A stretch of DNA of 64,000 nt from Gyrodactylus bullatarudis (Eukaryota; Platyhelminthes; Monogenea; Gyrodactylidea; Gyrodactylidae), in contig SSNU01000127.1 of assembly GCA_012064415.1 (NCBI GenBank), positions 1 to 64,000 of the forward strand, written 5' to 3'. This document shows, one piece after another, positions 55,201 to 64,000 of the stretch. Position 1 is the stretch's first letter; the number at the start of each line of letters is the position of its first letter. The notes beneath the pieces were generated by a model that worked only from the letters and a program-made list of their open reading frames with translations, was not told where the DNA came from and ran no database searches. A program made the translations under genes and the position numbers.

Positions 55201-58200
55201 ATATTATTAAAATCATAATATTCAAATTTTTTTACAGCACTTTAACTAGGCTGTATCATTATTTGATAAAAATATCTCTCTAGTGAAGATTGAGTAAGTG
55301 AAACATGATTTAATGATAGTTATTATAAGGAATACTCTTAATTTGATATTTGTAAATCATATGTATATTTTTATTTCACGAACCATAGTTCAATATCAAA
55401 GCATTTTGATGGATATAATAAAAAAATTTTACAAAAACAAAGATAAAGGGGGTTGGAAAAAATGGTTGAGTGCTTGTGATTCTCGATTAAGGGTCGGAGC
55501 AGGCGTAAGGTTTGTTGAGGATGCCTAATGAGGGGGAAACTATAGTATAAGTTCTCGCTTCATCTTTTGAAATTTATTGTAAGTTTCATTCAGTTAATCA
55601 TTTGAGGTTTTACTGTAAGATAAAAATTTCAATTTCTTACTTCAAATATTTCTAACTGCGTTAGCTAGAATTAATGTATATTTTTATTTAAATAAAATTC
55701 ATACTTCTTTCAACATTCAATTCAATTATTTTAAGCACTCACGCCGTCAAACTATATTTTAAGATTGAATATTTAACACTTATGGATAGTTTTTACTCAC
55801 TCCTATTATCGATGGTTTGAACTGTTCCTTAACAGAACTAGATTTAGCTTTATGGTTAATATTTATATATATGTTGCAATCATTTTGTAGAACTCGATAG
55901 TTATATATAATCTTCGCCGATTATGTATAATAATCAAGCCTCTGATCATTATATATAATTCTTATATTGAATGAAGAAAAACTCTGACGATTATATAAAA
56001 CTCTCGTCTGATAAAATAGGAGGGGTAGTAACATACATGCCAACCATAAAGAACATGGTGTACCTAATAATGGTATGAAGAACTATTGTATACTAAGTTG
56101 CCAAGGCCATGTTCCTTTCCTTCTTCGTGAGACTGATATTATCAAATAAAGAAAATTTAGGTCCCTCAATTATTCATTATGAATCCTAAAGAAAGGTTCT
56201 ATCAAATTTTAGATGAAAAGAATTATGCTAAAAATTCTCAAATCTTACCTGAGCAAGAATACAACTGTTTATTAGATAAGATCAAATATGCTCATGCAGG
56301 TCAAAAACTAAAGCCTGAACACTACAGGCTTAAGAGGAAATTTAATTACCAGACAATCGATGGTGTATCTAAAATAATTTCAAACGTCGAAAATGACAAT
56401 GTTATCAAATACTATGCAAAGAGAGAGGATATTTATGATATAATTTTAGAATGTCATTTAAGAATGGGACATGCAAAATCAAAAATTACTAAATCCGAAG
56501 TCGACTCTAAATACAAGAACATTTCGATGGATCAGATAAAAAATTTTATTTCTCTCTGCGATCATTGTATGAAAAATCTTCCAAAGCAAAATAAAGGTTT
56601 GGTTGTCAAACCTATTTTATCAAAAAATTTCAATTCCCGAGCTCAGATGGATCTGATTGATTACCAATCATCGCCGGACAACGAATTCAAGTTTATATTA
56701 GTGGTTCAAGATCACTTTACAAAATTTGTTAACTTGCGCCCTTTGAAATCAAAAACAGCAGCGGAAGTGAAATCTAAACTAGTGGAAATATTTTCTACAT
56801 TTGGACCTCCTAAAATACTCCAATCAGACAATGGCAGAGAATTCAATAATGCCCTCATAGATTCTCTCACCAATGAATTTCCGGGATTAACTATTGTACA
56901 TGGTCGTCCCAGACACAGTCAATCACAAGGTTCAGTAGAACGTGCTAACAGAGACATTGAGGATATTCTCAAGAGTTGGCTTCATGAAAATAAAACTTCT
57001 TGCTGGGCAAAGGGCGTGCTCAAAGTTCAGATGATCAAAAATAATAGATATCATCGAACAATAAAATCAACTCCTTATAAAGTATTGTTTGGAGTAGATT
57101 TTATCAACGAAAAAGATGAGTTCTCTGAGGATCATTATGTCAGTTTTGAAGACAACATGGAAATGCTCGAAGGTAATTTAATTCTTATGTAAATATTTTT
57201 TAGAATCTCAAGAATTGAATGGAACCCAAAACGATCTAAGAGAGAGAGCAAGAGAAAATCAAATTGTATGCGCAACAAAAATGTTAAAGAACAACAAATT
57301 GATTCGCGCTGAAGTTGGAGAAAATGTTCTTGTACCAATACCTGAAATCGATAGATCACGAATTGATGACAGAAACTTGCTTGGTGTCGTAACCGAAATT
57401 AAGGAAATCGGCTACTCAGTAGCTTGTGAAAACGGTAATCTTCAAGGTGTATTGGGCTTCGGACAAGTCAAACCAATAAAGGAAAAAATCTTAAATATCA
57501 AAGATAAGCCTAATGAAGTATTGAGTGTACGAACAGCAAGCTCGAAACAATCTCGTTCAGGTGGGCAAGGTTTTTTTAAGTGCAACTGTACCTCAGGTTG
57601 TAATACAAGGATGTACAAGTGTCGAAAAAACCATGTTACATGCAACTCCAAGTGCCATTCATCCTTAAGCTGCGAAAATAAATGCTGAAATTTAAGAAAA
57701 TTTACACTTAATAAATTTTTAATTATTTTTATATTTTATTTTCTTTATTTGATAATATCAGTCTCACGAAGAAGGAAAGGAACATGGCCTTGGCAACTTA
57801 GTATACAATAGTTCTTCATACCATTATTAGGTACACCATGTTCTTTATGGTTGGCATGTATGTTACTACCCCTCCTATTTTATTAGGCGAGAGTTTTATA
57901 TAATCGTCAGAGTTTTTCTTCATTCAATATAAGAATTATATATAATGATCAGAGGCTTGATTATTATACATAATCGGCGAAGATTATATATAACTATCGA
58001 GTTCTACAAAATGATTGCAACATATATATATCTGTATTATTCTTTCTATTGCGGTTATAATTCAAAGATATAAATTTCTTAAGAGATGCAGTTTACAAAT
58101 CGAAGAGTTAACTAGTTATTGGACATACATTCATATGCTGTAACAATTAATATTTTAGCTTTTTCAAAATTTTAACAGATTTTGTTATATAAAAAAACGA

Positions 58201-61200
58201 CTACTTACGTTGAAATTTTGCCACTATAATTGTAATGCTCCAAATAAATATTTAATTGGAAGGAGAATTTTTTATTATTTCTTTAAGTAACACTATTTTT
58301 TTATATATTATTTTTCGTAAAATATTAGAATAAAAATATTCGAATTTGATTAAAGAAATTTAACTGCTTACAAATTGATTTAAAAATTCAATCTGAATAA
58401 ATAGATCATTTAAACTTATATTGTGCTATTAAACATCTGGAACGATGAGACCACTAAAGTGGAATATAGCTCAATAAATGTCTGTAATCAGCTCGAAATG
58501 AATACACGAACTTAATACCAGAAAAAAAGTTTACGTCAACTTCTCTATACTATCTCTCAATACTCTTAGCTTGAAATTACTTTACTATGATGTTTTTGAG
58601 GGAAATTATAGCATCTAAAAGAAAAAAAAATTGTGGTAGCCGTGAAAAATTGTGAGCAGAAGCACCAATAGAATTAGTAAGAAATATAAACGAATTATCG
58701 AAATTTCGTAAAATTTTTTTCAGAGTAAATTGAATAAAATTATTCAATGAAAATAACTAATTTAAAATTACATGAGTTGCTAGAAATCCTCTTCGATCTT
58801 CATTCTGCAAAGATATTAATAATTTGATAAAATCGTTAACATGAATTATTCCATACCAATGTATCATTATTTGTACACTGAAATGATTAAGTTCTGAGAA
58901 AGCATACTTTTCCAGCCTAAAAATTCAAAATCAGAATAAATTATAAGGAGTTCTTCGATTAAAAGTGTTAAATTATTCTGAATCTAACGCTTACAAATGA
59001 CAAAAACTGCATTGAAAAATTTGATTGTGAAAATGATAAAAAATTTATGTAAATAAACATCAGGCTCCATTGAAAGAGAAGAAGTGACTAATGACAAAAT
59101 ATATAATTATCTTATAAAATCTTTTCTCAGTCTTGCTGAACCTTACTAGATTTAATTCCTATGATTTTTTGATAATTAACATTAATTTCAAGTAATAATT
59201 TTATAAAATTTTTGATTATTTTTGAATCGAGTTACTCACCCAATTAAGCCCACTAGTACTCTTAAATGATCGAAAGATTTAGTTTAGAAAATATTTCAAC
59301 AGACCATATCAGATTTTATATGCAGTGGTGGCAAAAGAATACGAGTTCGCAAAAGTATTTTCATTTATCCAGGGCACATAAACATGTAGATTAGATAAAA
59401 TTTTAAATTTATTTCAGATATGTGAGGTTGGGACGACCAGAGCTATCATTCAACTGACCCTACTAATAATAAAATTCTCTATATAATAAGCATCGATTTC
59501 GAAGATGAAAAATTTTAGTCAATAGAGTGTTTAGAAATACACATGAGGTTACAAATAAATATCAGGAAGATAACTAACATAATATTCTCTCTAAGAATGG
59601 CACATAATTATTGTGAGACAACCATAAGATGTGAAGAAAGCATAGTATATCCATAGAAAAATTTAAAATAAATTATCAACAGTTTCGAAGATTTCACAAA
59701 ACAACTATCTAAAAATTCTATTTCTTCTATTTTTGTAGTTATATTTTTTGCTACTCTTTTGACAACGGAGCATTTCTCGTGAATTATCTTAAGTGATTGA
59801 ATCTCTCTCAGAAAGCTTCTATCTGAAACGCTAATAGCTTACCGAATATATATTACCGAAATTTTCCGAATATATTTGAATCTGATTTTAACGAAAAATT
59901 CATTATGAGGATTGTAAGACAAGTGAATTGTTAGTAAAAAAGCTTCTATTTCACCAGTTCTCATCCTGATGTTATTTCTGAACTGATTATGATGGCAATC
60001 CAGAATATTGATTTCAAATTTTGTGGCAACTTCTCCAAGCATATAAATGGAGTGCTATGGGAAGTCTAATTTAATACTTTCCTTGTCCTCAAACAGAATG
60101 TTGATGCCAAACTTATCTTGGAGAAATTAAACAGAATTCATCCCAGCATGGAGTTTACAGCAGAAGAAGAAGGTTTCTTGAGTTTTTCAGATGTCCTGGT
60201 TACAAAAGTTACAAAAACGAAATAACCTAAACTAGAATCTACAAAAACAAATCTGTACCGTGTAAATGTTTACCCTTCTTAAGCTTCAGCCCTGTATGCC
60301 AAAAGAAAAGTTCACTCAGAAATAAGTTTTTGGAGATTGAAAGATCAGCATCCGAGATAAATATATCTGCAGACTGAGATGTTCTTGTAAAGCTACTAGT
60401 GGAAGACAGGTATCCAGAGGTGTTTATAAATAAGCAATCCAATTCAGAGAGGAAAGCTGAAAACGATGTTGATAAAATAATTCTGATTTATTAATAAGTT
60501 GGAACATATTCTGTGTAAAAAAAAATTTGGCAACTGAATTAGGCTATGAAGATAAGGAACGCATTAAATTGGGGAAGAAAGTTAGCCAAGGTTTCCAAAA
60601 TTCTCAATAAACCAATCCATTCTTCGACCCAAGTTGCTAATAATGATCAGGCTGATGCAAATCAAAAAATGAACAAATCGAGCAAGTAGTTGAAACTATG
60701 TCTCAATGCAATCAAATCAGATCTGTCCCAGCAACAATTGCAAGTGAGAATTCGAGTGCAAGAGAGGAGATGCTGATAATCAAATCAATTTTCAACCAGT
60801 AATTAGTATAAACTGAGATGAATCAAACATTGTCGCAACAATAGGGAAGAAATTGAAACGATTCAGTGAGCATTTATCGTTTGACGAGTTTGTGAAAAAA
60901 AGATAATTTGAATTGACTAATTAGCCTCGTCAAATTTAATCCCAATGAAATTCTAACCAATCAAAAGAACTTGTACATTTTCTTTATTTCGCTATAAATA
61001 TCAAGCCCTTGTGAGATCTCACACCCTATAATAGTTTTACGAGATCCAGGGAAATGTAAGCTTTATCATCAAATATTCACTTTACTTCAAATTCCTCTAG
61101 ATTATTCTTGCATCATCACTAAATATTTTGAAGAAGTCCTGCACTACTTCACGCAATTTTGGTTTATATAATAATACTTTAAGATATTTTCATTTATGAA

Positions 61201-63853
61201 TTTTGTTCAATTCTTTTGTTCAATAAACAATATTTCAGAATTTTTTTACAGATATTTAATAAAATTAATAAAAATATTTACAGTGGCATCTTTGATCTAA
61301 AATCAATCATTTATTAATGCGTAATAAAAATAGGATGAAAAATCTATCATGTAAGTTGGATTACTTTATTTAAATAAGGATCCGAATATTTGTTACTAAT
61401 TTTCAATTATCAAAACTCGACGCTTCAACAAGAAATACTTACGCATTTCGGTAGTTTTTCTAAGGCTTCAAACGTATCTCTCTAGAACAAAAATGATTAA
61501 AAGAAAAAAAAATTTACTCACACCTATTTCATTTTTGAACTCAGACTGTGAAATATAACGAAGAATACCACACTTACAATAAATATTTTTTCAAGCTCAT
61601 TTGGTTATATCTCCAAAAATTCTAATTACTTGTAATATTGCTAGTAGATTCTAGGAGTAGATAGGGTGAACGAATTGATAAAAATTTACTTGAATAAACA
61701 ATTCCCATGACTTGAGAACCAATTACTGTATTAATTTTTTCCTCACATAAATTTCATTCGTTACAATAACCATTTGCAATTTTTTCTAAAAATAATCACA
61801 ATTAGTTTTCTATATTGAGAAGGATATTTTCAAGCAAAATCTTTATAACTGAAGTACTGTAGTACCTTGATAATAATTGTGAAATAATAACCTTTCTTGA
61901 AGCATAACATATTTTAAAATTATATATTTGGTTAATTTATGTAAATTTGTAGGTAAAACCTATACATACATATGATGCTAAATATGTTTTCAGAGATACA
62001 TTTGCTTTTGTAGATAAAATTATGTATTTAAATATTGGTTTAAATGAATATTCATTTTAATGAAACCTAACGTATCAGTAGATGATTTTTTCTCCAAGAT
62101 GAATTCGTTTCATCCGAATATAGTTTTTAATATAGAAAGAGAATCTAATGGTATTTTGAGTTTCTTAGATGTCAAACTGACTAGAAGTGAAGATGGAAAT
62201 ATTTATAAGAGGAGGACTATCGGGAAGACACCGGGAAGTATCTACATTATGCCAGTTTCAGTCCTATTTCTCATAAAGTTGGCTTAGTAATTGATCTAAG
62301 TAAGAGGATCAAGCCCTGAGGAATAGACTAACGAAATAGCGAACTTGAAGTAAAGTTTGTAGGAGAATGGTTATCCCAGTAAATTTGTTGACAAATTCAT
62401 GGATGTATCTATGGATATAAATAATGTTGTCAAAACTGACGAATTGGAGGAAACAACTATTTTTATGAAGCTCAACTTCAAAGGTGATGGGTTCAGTAAT
62501 AACATGATGATGATCTCATCAATCAACATTATAATAACATAAAATTGAAAATTGTATTTAAAACTCAGAGATTATATAGTTTGATTCATAAGCAAAAACT
62601 CTATTAGTTTACAAATTCCAATGTGATTGTGGAGCCTCATATATAGGTAGAACGATTAGGAAATTATCTAAACGAGCGGAGGATCATCTGAAGAAGGATA
62701 CTGCGGTTAAAATGTATCTTAGACAAGAAGATCATACAGCTTCAATTTCTAATTTTTCCTTCTTATACAAAAACCCTAATGACGACAACATAGATGTATT
62801 GGTGAAAGAAAAATTTCTCATTAACCTATATAAACCTAATCTCTGTGTTAAGAATTATTCATATAATCTTCAACTACCTTGGGCAATGTGAGGTTTTTTC
62901 ACTTTTCTCTTCGCTGTTGCTATTTATTGAAGAGTTTTGGTGTTTTCAGCTTGCAAGTTATGATATATGAAATAGATAATATCAATAGAAGCATCACTCA
63001 CTATCAAATGCATAATGTAAGCCTTAGAAGGATATTGAATATCATAAATATGGTAAGATACCCCATTATTTTTTATAATTATACTGTATATACTTATAAT
63101 TTATTTCTCCACTTACAAGAAAATCATTCATACTCTGAAGATAAATAAATAATTATTTATTATTAAAATAATACTAAAAGCATTTCTCTTACACATTGAG
63201 CATTTTGCCACTGCCAATAATAACAAAAATAATAGCAAATTTACCATGGAAAATCTTTCTTCAAGCTAAAAAAATAAGTAGAAAATCCTCTCTTACCATT
63301 AGGAAAATTTCTTTGAAATTCATATATTTATCTATTCTCTGAAAAGGTTTTAATTTTACAAGTTTTAGTCAAGTAATTTTTCGTAGTTCATTTACTTCAT
63401 CTGATGGGTTCTATTTCAAAATAATTTTAAAGAATTTTCCTACTGGTTTTCTTGAAAACTAATTTTAAATCATCTTAGAACATGAAAATATCTTACAAGG
63501 AAATGTTCAGCATCCTAGAAACTTTGTTATCTAAGTAACATGCAACAAACTGTTTGAACCTGTAATTAGGCGATAGTTCCGATGAACAAACTCCTAGATC
63601 AATTTTTTTCTATTTTAGATTATTCTAGATGCTTCACATACATTTCCAAGATAATATTGTCCATTCTTAAGTTTGAAGATGCCGTTTGTTAAATACTTAC
63701 ACAAATTGGAGAAAAACAGTTCTAAAGCAAGAAATATGAATCATTTAAAATAAACAGGAAAGTTCGGCATAATTATCTAGCATTACTACAGGATTTTATC
63801 ATTAAAAAGAGAGGAGATTTTTAAAATGTGCTTTCACTCACGTTTTTGAATTC
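52226..63853 (-). CDS. Candidate micro-exon gene 4 with a conventional 3' end (5' end beyond window)
   Basis: Micro-exons: 63853-63842, 63721-63701, 63514-63497, 63265-63245, 63210-63193, 61539-61522, 61481-61443, 59260-59240, 59158-59147, 59006-58995, 58916-58908, 58804-58772, 58549-58535, 58393-58373, 58223-58209, 55827-55801, 55751-55743, 55664-55641, 55190-55164, 55054-55034, 54937-54926, 54892-54872, 54770-54753, 54427-54401, 52703-52692; then larger exons 52647-52467 and 52437-52226 (TAA) joined by a 29-bp intron. All 25 micro-exons are multiples of 3 (9-39 nt), same phase, no in-frame stop (ELTAEECLK, EQFKPSIIG, RDTFEALEKLPKC). The C-terminal 130 residues are helical and charged (SEKFLERLNIYSKIESELLP, NILEVLQKLKDISV); I do not recognise them. 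The last two exons could instead be a separate 121-aa gene starting at the ATG at 52620. Confidence 0.6.
53018..53370. repeat. Dispersed repeat, copy 2
   Basis: Partner of 16338-16650; same order of blocks, with an extra TATATA-rich insertion near 53155-53210. Lies in an intron of candidate micro-exon gene 4. Confidence 0.6.
53680..53950 (-). pseudogene. Tail fragment of a Ginger-like transposase
   Basis: Encodes AVSIRTVNTRKPRSGGQGFF and, after a 1-nt slip at a T run, a Cys-rich stretch (YNCQKGCNSRICKFLKN, then LCNLKCN). This matches the C-terminal Cys-rich tail of the intact element at 55874-58023 (RSGGQGFFKCNCTSGC). Only the tail remains. Confidence 0.7.
55874..58023. mobile_element. Ginger-like DNA transposon, apparently intact
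   Basis: Long terminal inverted repeats of about 285 bp (55874-56158 and 57740-58023) are almost identical. Ends are TGTTGCAATC...GATTGCAACA, i.e. TGT...ACA as in Ginger-type elements. It is inserted in a TATATA run, so the target duplication is probably TATA but cannot be read uniquely. It encodes one integrase-like transposase with a 31-bp intron and no disabling change. The insertion lies in an intron of candidate micro-exon gene 4. Confidence 0.9.
56179..57688 (+). CDS. Integrase-like transposase (Ginger/KRBA2-type), two exons
   Basis: Exons 56179-57172 and 57204-57688 joined by a 31-bp GT-AG intron give 1479 nt, 492 aa in one frame. Zinc-binding H93-x4-H98-x28-C127-x2-C130 precedes an rve integrase core with D158 (QMDLIDY), D217 (QSDNGREF) and E254 (SVERANRDI). 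A C-terminal domain (GENVLVPIPEIDRSR, LLGVVTEI) leads to a Cys-rich tail starting SGGQGFFKCNCTSGC and ending CENKC, a zinc-knuckle-like module also present in the broken copy at 53.7 kb. The start is the first ATG after the left terminal repeat. Such proteins cut and join transposon ends as a DDE recombinase. Without the intron the frame would stop at the TAA at 57190. All catalytic residues are present. Confidence 0.88.
60060..60900 (+). pseudogene. Penelope-like element fragment
   Basis: Contains KLNRIHPSMEFTAEEEGFLS followed by FSDVLVTKV, the motif that in Penelope-like elements follows the reverse transcriptase (usual form LN..HP.I.FT.E.E....FLDV). Then pieces such as KKSSLRNKFLEIERSASEIN in other frames. 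Many stops. A decayed family B hammerhead-like stretch (GAGATCCAGGGAAATGTAAG) follows at about 61040. Confidence 0.6.
61965..62890 (+). pseudogene. Penelope-like element, RT end plus GIY-YIG nuclease
   Basis: A degraded RT motif (KYVFRDTFAFV for .YVDDTF..) is followed by KMNSFHPNIVFNIERES and ILSFLDVKLTR, then NGYPSKFVDKFMDVS. Near 62610-62890 is the nuclease: FQCDCGASYIGRTIRKLSKR, HLKKDTAVKMYL, ASISNFSFLYKNP and a C-terminal VLVKEKFLINLYKPNL. This RT plus GIY-YIG order is specific to Penelope-like retroelements. In-frame stops and frame changes show it is dead. The best-preserved of the Penelope copies in the window. Confidence 0.75.
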
Positions 63854-64000
63854 CTTTAGTTGAATTCTAGTCAATATTAGTTCATTGAACTTTATTAAGA
63901 AGAAATTCTTGAATTCTCAAGAACAGGAGGTGACATTACAAAATGTGAAATATGTCCAAGTCTTAATAAAAAGACACGTTTTTATTGAATAAATTTTCTC
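63854..64000. other. Window edge, no exon placed
   Basis: Presumed intron of candidate micro-exon gene 4; nothing assignable. Confidence 0.3.

Noticed and set aside
1..64000. CRISPR arrays, bacterial operons or ribosome binding sites
   Set aside because: No regularly spaced direct repeats; spliceosomal introns and eukaryotic gene families show this is animal nuclear DNA.

Overview
The window is AT-rich animal nuclear DNA with an unusual intron-size profile. Conserved genes are cut by very short spliceosomal introns (25-34 bp: SACM1L 26, TSTD-like 28 and 26, NDUFB11 25 or 28, DRC11 33/33/34, claudin-like 31), mixed with a few long, transposon-loaded ones (up to 2.3 kb in DRC11). A ciliary gene (DRC11), complex I NDUFB11 and a claudin/PMP22-type membrane protein point to a ciliated metazoan. 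Tiny introns fit dicyemid mesozoans. Tiny introns with micro-exon genes and hammerhead-bearing SINEs also recall parasitic flatworms. I cannot decide between these lophotrochozoan options from sequence alone.

0-14 kb is the conserved, gene-dense end. From left to right it holds SACM1L (-), a rhodanese/TSTD-like gene (+), DRC11/IQCA1 (-), NDUFB11 (+) and a claudin-like gene (-). Two pairs are head-to-head with 165 and 94 bp between start codons; two pairs converge with 59 and 116 bp between stops. All five were rebuilt by splicing, and every splice keeps frame. SACM1L ends in a dilysine KKVD retrieval signal, but the frame stays open for 102 codons beyond its UGA.

14-64 kb looks almost gene-free by long ORFs. 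On the minus strand, however, it contains four candidate micro-exon genes: chains of 6-57-nt exons whose lengths are multiples of 3, in one phase, with strong GTAAGT/GTGAGT donors, each ending in a stop-containing exon (17.8-22.5, 25.5-26.9, 31.3-48.2, 52.2-64 kb). Paralogous exon pairs that differ by conservative or synonymous changes support real coding.

Mobile DNA is packed into their introns: a Tc1 relic, a mariner nested in a larger inverted repeat, a pogo/Tigger transposase gene with introns, a piggyBac relic, a Ty3-type LTR element, Penelope-like (GIY-YIG) fragments, and an apparently intact Ginger-like transposon with about 285-bp terminal repeats and a 31-bp intron. Three foldback elements are built from a tRNA-derived head joined directly to a hammerhead ribozyme motif. 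Two further hammerhead-like families accompany Penelope debris and other inverted repeats. An 834-bp N gap at 40.7-41.5 kb is flanked by inverted repeats.
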